Below are positions 11,358-23,544 of a DNA stretch of 64,000 nucleotides, in pieces. Under the pieces are notes generated by a model. The model did not search any database and was not told where the DNA came from. It was given only the letters and a program-made list of their open reading frames with translations. Source of the stretch: Seriola aureovittata (taxonomy: Eukaryota > Chordata > Actinopteri > Carangiformes > Carangidae). The stretch's first letter is position 1. Every line of letters begins with the position of its first letter. The translations under genes were made by a program, and so were the position numbers. The DNA is taken from positions 7,446,501 to 7,510,500 of the forward strand of contig NC_079377.1 of NCBI RefSeq assembly GCF_021018895.1, written 5' to 3'.

Positions 11358-14300
11358 CTGAAAAAGAAAACAACAACTTTGACTTGTTGCATTAAGAAAG
11401 AACATAAACATATGGAAGTGTCACTCAATAAATATACACTATCTTGTTCCTTTGAATAGAGACAGTACATTAATGAAAGGTTCTCACATGTACTTGAAAA
11501 GATTAAATGTGATAATGTGATGGTCCAGATAGCATTTACATGGATACTGTGAATTTAAATTGGTCATTTATATATGTATCCTACTCCTTTCATGTAGTGA
11601 AAAAAAAAATCGAATTGTGTGTTGAAATATGAGCCACCAATTTATTAGTCAGTAAGTACTGTGTATAACAAGCCAGTTTTACTATGGCGATTTTGTATAC
11701 TTCATCTATTGAGGATTGAGCCAAGAAGACTGTCAGCTAAGAGCCTCCCACATGAAGTTATTATACCTTGTTTAATTCAATGTGGAGAAACACTACAGTA
11801 GATGTCATCACCAAGCACTCCTAAACAATTTGCCAGTCTACCTCACTTCACTGAACATCAATTGTAGCCTGTGCTGGTTTTATATCAGAGTTCTCATATT
11901 ACACGTTTGTTTTTGTTACTGTGTTAAGACTTTCTTCTTGCATGCACCCTTAATAACAACAACAACACTTGCCTTTCATTCAACTTTAAATATACAGGGT
12001 TTAGGCTTTGTTCTCCAATAAATTAGAAAACAATATTGCTTTGGTGAACAATATATCATGTCATATATTTTTTTTTTTTTTTTTTAATAAATCTTGCTTA
12101 TCAAAGTTCACCATCACAATGTTGGTAAAAAACACAAGAAAGTAAATAATAACTTATAATAATTTGGTATTTCTACTGAATGTTAGTGTTCATAAAATAC
12201 AGATACACCATAATCTGGTCTCAACTTTAGAAATGTATTACAAACATTACACATGTACCTGCACACAGGTGAATAAAACACATACAGTGCATTCATCTTT
12301 GCAGCCACATTTTGTTTTGTTGCAGCCTTAAACTAAAATTGTTTAAATACATTTTTTTCCCAATCAACTTACACTCAATACCCCATAATGACAAAGCAAA
12401 AACTGAATTTTAGATTTTTTTGCAAATTGATTAAAAAGGTAAAAACTGAAATATCACATTGACATAAGTATTCAGACTTTTTAGTCAGTACATAGTTGAA
12501 GCACCTTTCGCAGCAATTACAGCCTCGAGTTTTCTTGGGTGTGATGCGATGAGCTTTGCAGACCTGGATTTGGGGATTTTCTGAGTTGTCCCAAAGTCAC
12601 GCCTGCAGTGTCTTGGCTGTGGGCTTAGAGTCATCGTCCTGTTGGAAGGTGAACCTATGGCAGAGTCTGAGGTGCTGAGTGCTCTGCACCAGGTTTTCAT
12701 TAAGGATATCTCACATGTCTCCCTGTCCCAGCCACTGAAGAACACCTCCACAGCATGATGCTCCCACCACCATGCTGATTTCCTCCAGACAGTTCAATCT
12801 TGGTTTCATCAGACCAGAGAATCTTGTTTCTCACAGTCTGAGAGTCCTTTAGGTGCTATTCTGCAAACCTTCACTTAGGTGATGCTTCATCTGGTCACTC
12901 TTCCATAATGCCCAGACAGTGGAGTGCTGCAGTGATGTCTGTCCTTCTGGAAGTTTCTCCCTTTCAGATTCTTGGTCACCTCTCTGACCAAGGCCCTTCT
13001 CCCCAATTGCTCAGTACGGCCAGGCGGCCAGCACTAGGAAGAGTCCTGGTTGTTCCAAACTTCTGTCTTAAGAATTATGGAGGTCACTGTGCTCTTGGGA
13101 ACTTTTAATGCAACAGAATTTTTTTGTAGCCCTCCCCAGATCTGTGTCTCCACTCCTTGTTTTGTTATTCCACCAATAAAAAAATACAGTATCTAAGCTT
13201 TGTAGGCAGTTCCTTTGACCTCATGGCTTTGTTTTTGCTCTGATACACATTGTCAGCTATGAGACCTTAGGTGTGTGCGTTTCCAAATCATGTCCAATCA
13301 GCTAAACTGACCACAGGTGGACTCCAATCAAGGTGTCGAAACATCTCAAAGATGACCAAGAGAAATGGAAGGCACCTGAGCTAAATTTCAAGTGTCATAG
13401 CAAAGTGTCTGAATACTTATGTCATTTTGGTATTTTAGTTTACCTTTTTAATAAATGTGCTAAATTTCTAATGTACTGTTTTTGCTTTGTCATAATGCAG
13501 TAGTGATTGTAGATTGATGAAGGAAAAAATGTATTTTAATGATTTTAGCATGAGGCTGTTACATAACAAAATGTGAAAAAGGTCTGAATACACTCTCTGT
13601 ATTTTCTTTTCTTTTTTACCCCAAAATTACATTGTAGGTCTCCTGAGTTAAACAAATGTACATAATCTACTAATGTCCTTGATATATGATTAGCAAGCTA
13701 GAGGATATAAACATAATAGAAGGCAATGTTTTTCTGCAGAAAAAACATCACTCACAAGGTTAGGTTTGTTTTGAGGGCTATTTAAAAATGTTTCCTGTAT
13801 TTAATGTTTTTTACCATATATGCTGTTTTCTTGTCTAGAGAAATTTATGACCAAGACACATTAGTTTTGTCTGTTATACTCTTGTTCATATTTATATGTG
13901 GATTGTGCTGTCCTGTGACACTTCTCTAATTCCTTTCCTCTGTGTTCATTGCCTCATTTCCTGAGGAACTTGGGGAATCACCTCACATCCATTTAAGACA
14001 GATCTGAGATCAATATAAGCCTTGTTCAGTCTTTCTGACACAGAACACAACTACCTCTATTGGTTCTCTCCCTTTGACCAGAGTCTGGAGGTCCTTAGCA
14101 TGGTTTGCTTGAAATTTCACATGGTAAGAAAGTGTGGTTAAATGCACAAGAATGGGCAAAATACTTCAGATGAAACACAAAATTGTTATATAGACACTAT
14201 ACACTCAAACACTGAGCTTTCATACCTCTGTTTTCCTCTCTCCAGGTTGGAATCTTGTCCAGAGATATAAAATCTTGACGACGATACTCCTTGCGTCTCT

Positions 14301-17300
14301 CCTCCCGTTCTAGACGGAGCAGTCTCTCTGTCGAGGAAAGTAATCATAAATTTTAGCAAGAATAACACTAGTACACCTTACTGAAGAATGAAAACTATAG
14401 GAAAGAGGGAAATGAACTTGGTACTAGAATTAAAATAGACTAGAATGGAAATAAATAGTGTAACATTCATTACACTATTAATTGAATGATCTGTTTATTT
14501 TCTTCTCTTAATGTCACAACAACCTGTCTCCCAGTGCCTTTCCTTTCTTTTAAATGACCACCATCCATATAAGCGTTAGTCAGTTGCAGGTCTTGCCCCC
14601 AACCACACTCATCCTCTGCCACTCAACTGGTACAGCCATCATTTTCATCAGTCATGTACTGCTCCTCACTTTTTCTGCTCCACCCCTCCCTGGCTCTCTA
14701 AATTACTTTATGAAAAATCTGATCCTTAATAATGTGATCATTGATAATATGATCCTTCTTCATGCATTAAAATCCTCTTTTGGCTTCCATGGTCAAAGTA
14801 TAGGATCAGCAATATAAGACCACCCCTGGAGCTGGTAGGGATTCTGAGTTTTGCTCAAACACACTTCATTAAGATAGCTGCTCGTCATTCAAGATGTTTG
14901 AACACATGTACCGTGATTGAATGATGGTCTACTCTGCTTACAACATCAGCGTTCTCAGCCATGTGCCATGGAGGCCCAAAACAATGCAGGTTCTCCTTCC
15001 AATCAGACACCAACTGCTGATATCACTCATTAGTTCCTCATCTTTGGCTGTTCTTGTTAATTACTGAAACTGGCTGTTGTTAAGATTGGCTGGAATGAAA
15101 ATGTGAATACCCCTGGTTCTCCATGACTCTCAGCTGAGAACCACTGCACTGTGGTCACCATGTTATCTAAGCTTCGTTGCATTCTGAACTGTTTGTCCTT
15201 CATTGTTACAACTCTGTGTTGCTCTGTGATTATATTACCAATAGTTTGATAGGTTTGATAGGAGTGTTGTTGTTGAAATCTTACAGTGACCCACTTTTTG
15301 CACTGTGTCTTGTTAAGTATTGAACATTGAGAAACTTACTTTGTCATAACAATTATAACTACATTTAAGCTCCTTGTTACCTGAACTGAACTGTGCAGCC
15401 TAAGTACTTTAACAACAAACTCCAACATAATTGATTGACTTTCGTAGATCGCACAGCTGATGCTTAACCTGCACTGCTGTATCACTCTTTAATCCTCACA
15501 GCTTGTGTCCTCATGTTCATCCTCACTGACTGCAAAAGATCCTCAGCTTGCTACTGTTTCTCCAGACAGCACCAGGCTGTTCTGCAAAACAAGCTTCATC
15601 CTAATTATGTGCTCCATTGTGAAATCTTCACCATATAATACCCCGGTGCTCACAGTGAAGACTTTGGTCAATTAAAACATAAACTGGATGTGATTTAACA
15701 CCACAAAGCAGAATAATAGTTTACTAAACTAGGCTCTTTCTACAACAAGGATTTGTTGCTTAGTATATAACAATACCCTCCATCATAGGAACTCTGTACT
15801 CTCTTTCTCAAAGGGGCTTGAGATATCAGGTTTGGCTCTAACGCAAATGAAAGCCTAAAATATTCAGGCAGTAGGGAATTACTATATTTTGGTGAAAAAT
15901 ACGAGGTTCCTTAGGTAACTTTTAGTAACATCTCACAGTAGGTCAGGTTTATATCAACGGTATTTCGGGGGGTATCTATTGTATCCCTCCTGTATTTTCT
16001 CTTCCTCTTGCCCACTCCTGTCATTCCCAAGGCTGCTTTTATTCTACATGGATGAATAAAAAGGCAGTTCTGAGGTTGAACACAACAAAGCTCTCTGGAC
16101 TACACTAAAGTGCTTCGTTACTCTGCTGAACTTTTGGTCATTGAGGAATCTCATAGCTTAGCTTAGCTGCCATGAGAACAGGATGGGCTCAAAATGTGCT
16201 TTATTAAATATGAGCCTCCACATACAAAGTTGTGTCTGGAGCCTGTATAATTTTGCTATACTTGATGAGTTCTGGATGGGAAGTTCTATCACTACATGCT
16301 GCTGACATCCCTGAACCAAATTCTACTGTCACATAAAATCTAATTTAATGGAGTCTTTTTTGAACCTCAGAACAGTCTTGTTTTGTTATTTAAGTCATTT
16401 TATTTAAGAAAGTTCCCTCCCCTCACAATACTCCCCACCTGGTAAAATTCAGCATTTTTTGCTCATTTTGAAATCAGGCTGATTTTGCCAAAGAATAAAC
16501 CAGGTGCCAACATGACTTACAACAATCAATCTTTGGCAGTACTACATATTACAGTTTCACCCTACAGTCTAGCCCTGGGCCAAACCGCTATTTCAAAAAA
16601 TAATTATATTAAATTCCTTAAGTTTCAGAATTTCTGTCACATTTTGACTCGCCTTGATCTCCTCTTAAAGCAATTTGAGCTAGAGGGGTATATGCTCAGA
16701 ATATGAAATCTGATTTTCTGATGTTCGTTCTGTGCTGGTACCTGCTAAAACTGCAAATGACTAGCTAAGATTAATTATTATGTCTGCTCAGAGATTTTTA
16801 ATAACCATTAAAAAGTTTCCCATATACTCCAATAAGTCGTGAGTCAGCGAAATCGGGGACTAGACACTGACTTTATTTCACAAAAGGAGAACCACCATAA
16901 AATTCAAAATAAAGCTCACAAACAATATCAATGATTACAAATAAACTTTGTTCCAGTTATTAATTAAGACCACATCCCTGAGGTCAGGGATCAAAATTTG
17001 TCTGAACCAGTAGTCCACTTGAGCCAATGTGATATAACAAGGAACACAATTTAATCACAAACAGACCTGTTTCTGTTAGTAAGGTTTTAGGCCAAAAGTG
17101 GTACTATATTCACAACCTAAATACACAACCAATAGACAGTTTGACATGTCAAAGCAGAAAGACCACAGGTGTGGTGAATATCATTAATGATGGCTGCATT
17201 CCAATTAGGTTTACTAGTTTCCAGGTTCAGGTATAGCATTCTCACTCTGACATAAATGCATATGGTGGCCTTAATGGAATGGAGCCATCACTAATTAATG

Positions 17301-18070
17301 TGATTAATTACACCTGTGCTGTACCTGCTATGGCAAGTGAAAACCTTTAGCATGAAAAAGCTACTACTGTGTGAAGAAATCAATGACCTATGAATAACAT
17401 TATAGGGTTTATATGTATTTGTTTTGCGCACAGCAGGTCCATCCTGTCCTGAAACCCAAAGCACTTGAGAGTCAAATAGACACGTCTAGCAGACAAGACT
17501 AGCATTACATGCAACTTTCACTGTGCGTTTGAGACACAGAAACCGCCGCTATTTGTCTTCTAATAAATTATGAATAACCACGTTTAAAACTATTAGACAC
17601 TCCGCTCCTTTGTGTTGCTGAGGTGTGACTGCTGTTTGGCTACACGGATATTTAGTTCCAGAGAAGTAAGCTATCACACAGGTGGAAGGTAGGACATGTT
17701 AGTTAGGAGCAGGCTAGCCTAACAGGTGAATGAGGACTCGGGAAAAATCAGTTAGCACCTTAAATGCAAGCTAATAAGCAGGCAAGGGGCACTATGTGAA
17801 CAGTGTTGTTGCGAATGTCAAACATGCATTACGGCTGCCTAACAGAGTCGCAACATAATTTTAACATTTGTACAGTGACTGTGTGGGATTATTAACAGTC
17901 TGGAGAGTAAGTTGTATCACAGTGATATGGAGAAAACAGACAGAGTGGCTGTCAGTCTACTGGCATGCTTAGAATTCATGCTGTCTGCCATGGAGATGAT
18001 GATAGCCTCATTCCCCCCCAAAACAAGCCTTACCTTTTTCAGTCTTCCAGTCCTTTTTCTTTTTGCTCAT
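11244..18070 (-). CDS. macrod2: MACROD2, mono-ADP-ribosyl hydrolase; 5' part of gene (coding exons 1-3)
   Basis: The three joined exons encode an 84-residue N-terminus. It begins MSKKKKDWKTEKERLL, continues through a charged EERRKEYRRQDF helix-like segment, and ends with KVALYKGDITVLEVDAIVNA. This order and spacing match vertebrate MACROD2: a Lys-rich start, an RLL..EERRKEY helix, then the first macrodomain strand. The GDIT motif (about residues 71-74) carries the Asp that contacts adenine in macrodomains, and VDAIVNA leads into the ribose-binding loop. The known role of the family is removing mono-ADP-ribose from acidic residues and deacetylating O-acetyl-ADP-ribose. The rest of the macrodomain, with the Gly-rich loop, and the acidic tail must lie beyond position 1, which fits the very long introns of this gene. 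MACROD1 is less likely because it has a mitochondrial N-terminal extension that is absent here. Confidence 0.9.
11358..14225 (-). other. MACROD2 intron 2
   Basis: This intron is about half occupied by a Tc1-like element (12285-13599). The remainder is AT-rich unique sequence with a poly-T run near 12066-12085; I see no other gene. Confidence 0.8.
12285..13599 (-). mobile_element. Tc1/mariner-type DNA transposon, degenerate
   Basis: The element is about 1.3 kb. Both ends share an inverted sequence (CACATTTTGTT, ACAGCCT or GCAGCCT, then CTAAAAT), and the target TA dinucleotide is present on each side (12283-12284 and 13600-13601). On the minus strand, broken transposase frames are recognisable, including SDETKIEL and GGGSIMLW. 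The coding region is interrupted, so the copy is dead. Confidence 0.85.
14226..14327 (-). CDS. macrod2: MACROD2 coding exon 2
   Basis: The exon is 102 bp, with a TCGACAG acceptor and a GTATGA donor, and phase 1 at both ends, so it joins exons 1 and 3 in frame. It encodes ERLLRLEREERRKEYRRQDF followed by ISLDKIPTWREENR, the conserved charged segment before the macrodomain. Confidence 0.9.
14328..18033 (-). other. MACROD2 intron 1
   Basis: This is 3.7 kb of AT-rich sequence. I see no convincing coding exon, RNA gene or full-length transposon in it on either strand. Confidence 0.75.
18034..18070 (-). CDS. macrod2: MACROD2 coding exon 1 (start codon)
   Basis: The reverse strand reads ATG, then 12 codons (MSKKKKDWKTEK) and one extra base, followed by a GTAAGG donor (phase 1). 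It is the first Met of the frame and gives the Lys-rich N-terminus expected for MACROD2. I found no in-frame stop in the short stretch just upstream that I checked, so the start rests on family similarity. Confidence 0.85.
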
Positions 18071-18109
18071 GCTGCCGGAGTGATTAGACTTCGAAAGGTT
18101 GTTTTTTGA

Positions 18110-18460
18110 CTGTGGCAACCCCAGGCTCACAGTGAATAGTGTTCCGGGAAAAAACTGAAATGTAAAGTGAAACAGCCTCTGGACGGTTGTCTCACCTGTG
18201 AAGCTGTCAAATTTCTATGGACCTCAGTCGGCTCAACCTACCGTGATTGCGCCGTAAATTATGTGTACAAATCGTGGCGAAATGATTGGCTGGTGAGAAC
18301 GGAGACATCGGCGTGCAATTGGTCCAGCTAACAAGTCAATCACACGAGGTCCATAGACTGGGGAAGCAGGGTAGGCTGTTTCCGGCGGGTCATCAGCCTG
18401 GCGTGTGAGGTAGTGGGCTAGTAACGCCGGGCCAGTCGGATGCAAACTGTATGTACGAGT
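18110..18460 (-). promoter_or_regulatory. Probable MACROD2 promoter and 5'UTR region
   Basis: This stretch just upstream of the MACROD2 start is clearly richer in CpG than the AT-rich DNA on either side. On the gene's sense strand it has two CCAAT boxes (plus-strand ATTGG at 18285-18289 and 18318-18322) spaced 33 bp apart, about three helical turns, as is common for NF-Y promoters. No TATA box is obvious and the transcription start is not determined. Confidence 0.55.
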
Positions 18461-18621
18461 CAACTTTGTGTCACTGCACAGAAACAGTCCTGTAGATTTT
18501 AAAGAAATTAAATTTTAATAGGTTTATCTTTGCTGATAATCACCGTGTGTGTTTTGCAATATTTTGAGTGAAATTTTGATCCTGTTGCAGGGGAAAGTGT
18601 AGGACACAGGTGCATACAGTG

Positions 18622-18700
18622 AAAATAATTATTTTATTTTATTTTATATATATTATATATATATATATAATATATAAAATAAAATAAAATAATTATTTTA
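18622..18700. repeat. Near-perfect AT hairpin
   Basis: The left arm starts AAAATAATTATTTTATTTTA and the right arm is its complement, giving about 25 paired bases plus an AT-repeat core with a 2-nt offset. It could extrude as a cruciform. Confidence 0.8.
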
Positions 18701-20360
18701 TATAATAAGAATTTATTTATAATCTTTTTAAATCTCATACCTCTTACTATTCCTTAACTTAATGATACATAAAAGATAGAATGACAAAATGGAAATATTA
18801 TCCAAGAAATATTGTGGCCATTCATTTGAAATTACCCATAATCAAAGAGGAGCCATTAAGAGTTATTGGCCTTTAGTAGAAACCTTTTTGACTGACTCTA
18901 TAACAACTAAAATGCTCACTGTTTGTAAGAACTCTCATGGTAAGATAGGTTTAGTCGCGCAATATCCAAATTTTCATGATGGGGTATTTGTTGATAATAC
19001 ACTGAAACCTTGACCTATAATTGTGTAACTGTTTGGATTTTAGCAACATGAGGATAATTTTGATGATAGCTATGGCCAGTACTATCTGAGATAACTATTA
19101 CTGTGTGACTTTAATAATTGTGAATACAATACAGTAACTCACAGGATAGACCGGATCAGACTAGTAAGTCAGGCTGTCATATGTATGAGCCTGCTTCCAG
19201 AGACCACCGTCTGTCATCTGTTGTGTGAGCTCTGCTCTGGTCCAGACCCATCTGCTCCTAAAACCACTGACATTATCTGAGAGTGGAAAATGTCTTTCAT
19301 CCAAGCTGTACTATGATCCAGATCCAGATTTTTAAAATTGAGGATTATTTTACTGAAACAGTTCAGCGACTATAACTGAGTGAAAATGTATACATAGATA
19401 CATAAATTACTTTAACAGTTTTATATCTAAAACTCATAATACAAAGGGCAAAAAGATTTATAATTTGGATCATGGTGGGAAAATTCACTTACAGTGTTCC
19501 TCAGACACCCCTTATTCCAGTCAAATTAAAGATCTTTATCTCATTGAGCTGCTGCCCTTTTTAAGGAAATTAAAACAAGGTAATCAGCTCTGAAATCTGG
19601 CACAAAAATTCATAATTTGTCCTTGTAATATGTTAATTAGTTTTCACTTTAACCACCTAATTCGGATTAACAAGATATTAGAAAAATGTATCAACATTTA
19701 CTCTAGTTAAAAACCAAAATTTGATATTTACTGTCATTTTTCTTGTAGAGCTAGAGCCATTAAAATGCACACTCTAAACCGTCTTGACCAGTATCTAAAC
19801 AAGGTGTGATTTGAATGAAGTTGTCATAGCAGTTTTCCCTTGTACTATTCAAACCAAACCACTAGATGTCGATCTTGCGACATTATAAGCAGCAGTGTAC
19901 AGCGAGGATGATTCTGTTTAGAGACTGGTTGGGTCATAACCAATGATCATAGTTGGTATCACATATAATATCATGGAAGAAGATTATGAATCAAGACTAA
20001 TCTTATAATAATTGGGTTACATTTTAATGAGGCATTTAGGGGGTGCTATTTTTAGCCAAATTAGTAATTCATAAGTAAATAATCCAATCTACTTTGTCTG
20101 ATATTTTTATATTAGTAGGAGGTATATTAATCAGACGACCCAGGTTCAAACTCATTTAAGACAACATTCTGAATCCAAAGTGTGTGACCTTGACCTCTGA
20201 CCTCTTATTATGACCTCGCATTAGGCTTTGGAACACTTAACAAAATTGAAAACTTGAAGCTTGACTACTTGTTATGACTAATAGGCTACTGAAATCAATT
20301 ATACTACTACACCATAATTTTAGTTATGAGCTCAAAACTCCTACACACCCATTGTCCACT

Positions 20361-20588
20361 CACACAGGTGTTTTCACTTATGTTGGCTTTTCTTGGGACT
20401 GTGTACAATCCAGCCTTCAGTGACACTGCCTCATTCTCCTGTTGTTGCACCTGTTAGGGTGGATCAGTGTACCCTGCTATCATTCCTATTGGTCCATAAA
20501 GTTCTGTGGCATCACATTATTCCAAATATATTGTAGCTTAACCTGACTAGAGGTCTAATAAGCCAGAGTAAGTGAAAACACCTGTGTG
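20361..20588. mobile_element. MITE-like element
   Basis: A perfect 20-bp inverted pair (CACACAGGTGTTTTCACTTA at 20361-20380 and its complement at 20569-20588) extends imperfectly to about 28 bp through a GGCTT core. The 228-bp unit has no coding capacity. No clear target duplication is seen, so a MITE is likely rather than certain. Confidence 0.55.
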
Positions 20589-23484
20589 CATGTAGAGGGT
20601 CTTAAAGTGTTGTTAAATGCTGTGTTGTGAATTCATGGGTTCAGGAATCATGATATTTTTTTTTGTGTGTGTTTGTGATTTGTTCTCCAATGACAAATCA
20701 ACTAACAATGATACTGTATTGTCTGGACTGTATAGCCTGTTGTTTCACTTGAGGTGGAAATAGCTATACATACATTGTCATTTGCATTTGCTAGATACTG
20801 TATGTAATTATTTCATCATTGTGGCTCAGTCATTGTTCTGATGTCTGAGCAGCAAAAATATAAAACTTGGCTGGCTATTCCTAGTGAATAGTGGTTTTCT
20901 ACAGGGCAATCTGTATATTCCAAACTGAGGAGGATCTATTTGTGTAAGCCTGTGTAGGCAATTGTTATTGTCATGGTTACAGCACAAGGAGATTATGTCA
21001 GTGGCTGTATGTACAAGTCACTAGTAAGAGCTAGGAGTCTAATCTGTTCTTGGCTTGATACATATGTTTTTCACGTACCACTTATGATCATAGCAACATA
21101 ATTACAGCAAGCAATGCAATTATCTACAGAGAAATACACAAAATTATCCCTAACTTAAAGTGTGCCCAGAAGCTATATAATTATGACAACTGTTGTTTCT
21201 ATGTGTTCTTATGTCAATATCTGTAAGCCCTTTGATGGTTACTACTTGGTTGGTACATTTCTGTGAAGGAATTATATCTTCATGTCTGTTCTCAGTCAGT
21301 ATCTAATGATAAAACACACGATTTGTTTAGTACAATAATCGATTGTTTCACAGTCGTAGCTCAAGCCTCAAGCGTAGACTAAATAATTCTACTCTACGGG
21401 GATCTCTGATGAAAAACTGGGCTTAAGCCATTTATGTGCAGTTGAGGCTTTAGCAGTGGTCTTGAGATATTTAATGTTTACAGACATTTGTCATATCTTG
21501 CCAATGACAATAAAAAGTTACAGGAAACATCTCTTACTGAAAGCCTAAGATAAGGTTTGACAGTGTACATGCACAGAACGCATGTTAAAGCCTGTTGAGG
21601 GTTTGTAAAGGTGATTTCCAGGAATCAAAACAATTCCTCAGCCAAGCTGCATACACTCACATGTAGATAGTTTTCCACATGACTTCATAAACAAACTTTG
21701 CATAATAGTTCTAATTTACAGTCAACAAAGGGGGAAATAGTTTTGTAGCGATGCCACTCTGTCAGAGAAACTTTGCTGTGATCACTTTGCACTACCCTGA
21801 ACATGAAAACACTGTATAGTGTGGTGGTCTGTGTGGGTTCTTTTCAACCTTCTCAATCAGACATTTGTCTGCCCATGTCATTCATTGTGTCCTGCCATAT
21901 ATTATGCTCATCTGTTCCACAGATGTGAACAGCGGCTCACTATTCTGATCAAAAAGAGCCAAAAACTTTGATCAAGTAACTCTATAGAAACATGTGTTCG
22001 TAGACATATTCTGATGCACATCTGTCTGCAGACATTATGTTAAGAGTTCATTATCTACTTTGCAGAACAAAACAAAACCATTGAAAAGGTTTTCAGGTTA
22101 ATTGATATATATATATGAATTAACTTGTTTTAAATTAAATTAAATCAAATTAACTTTATTAATGACCTGTGTAAAATATCATTGTTTTCTTCTACTCAAA
22201 ATTTTGTAATTTCAACTTCAAGTGTCTTTTACAAATATATGAAATAACGAGGGTGAGGGTGATGTTGTACAGCGTGCACCTGTGCTCTGACTCATCTGGA
22301 AAGGGAATAATCAATAGAATTTGATGTTATTAATTTTAGACCAAACAAAAGCTCCAGTAACTTACAAAATTAAACAGCTGATAAACATGAACGGGTGTGA
22401 CATATTTTACTTTTTTTTTTTCTTTTTACCATTTTACATTTTTTGGCTCACACAATATTTACTTTTTTCATTTTATTTTGTTCTGTTTTCCTGTTTTTAT
22501 GTTGTTTTGGCTACTGTCCTGTATCTCACAATTAGACATAATCATCTTATATTTCTCATTTTCAAGAGCATTTCTTATTTCTGGCTTTGACATGTGTTTT
22601 ATTTACAATTTTTTTGTTGTAGTTCACACTCTTCACTAGTCTGTAATTCAACTGTAAGAGCAATTTGTCATGAGATGCATTGTGATGTATTGATGTGAAT
22701 ATAGTGGTTTACAGAATGGTACTTTGTTTAGTCTACATCCTCAGAATGGGTTTGGGGTTGGATTAAAAAAGCATCACACTGTGAGTATTCTTTTCCTGCA
22801 GGATTCCTGTGGGTTGTAGCTTTGGCAAAATGTGTTGCAACTGCTCCCTCTGTTTATTTTAGTCTATTTAATAAAGCCCCCATCCAGCATGTCTCTTCAC
22901 ACCAGAGCACGCCTGCTTTCTGCCTGCTCAAAGCAGCAGGAATTCCTCCCTGATCGCTGGCTGAACTCAAGCTGAATAGATTTAGTGTGGATAGATGTTC
23001 AGATGTTCAAAGCATATGCAGAAAAGTGATCCAAACTGTTGTGGCTTCTACGTATCAACAATTTTCTTTGCAGGATAATTCTGCTTATACAGTGTTGGTC
23101 TGTTGCACTACATTTGCTTTTTTCCAGCACAATAATTCCTTTATATATAACTCCTTAGTGTTTTTAACTTTGACATTTTCCTTTTTTTTAATTAAACAAA
23201 AGATTAAAGCATTAACAGAAAGGTGGAAATCTCTTTAATCCATTGCTGAAGTGTTCTGAAACAAATCAAAACATCACATGCTCCCTCTGACTATACATAA
23301 TACTCACAGACAGAGTTACTCATCCAAATAAGCAACTACCTTGTCTGCCAGATGCCAGAGCAGAATATTTGAAACTCCACAGGAAAATGCTATCACAGAA
23401 ATTATATTGCTCATGCTTAATGCTGCAGAAGTCTTGGATTATTGACCTCTTTTTTCTGCTTCTATCCATGCCAAAACACCACAC

Positions 23485-23544
23485 TACAACACAACACAAC
23501 ACAACACAACACAACACAACACAACACAACACAACACAACACAA
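23485..23544 (+). repeat. AACAC pentanucleotide repeat
   Basis: About twelve head-to-tail ACAAC units. The long Cys/Val-rich frame on the other strand is only a translation of this repeat. Confidence 0.95.

Noticed and set aside
23320..23544. Cys/Val-rich frame on the minus strand
   Set aside because: It is merely a translation of the AACAC pentanucleotide repeat.
23485..23544. CRISPR-like regular repeat
   Set aside because: The 5-bp tandem units have no spacers; this is a microsatellite.
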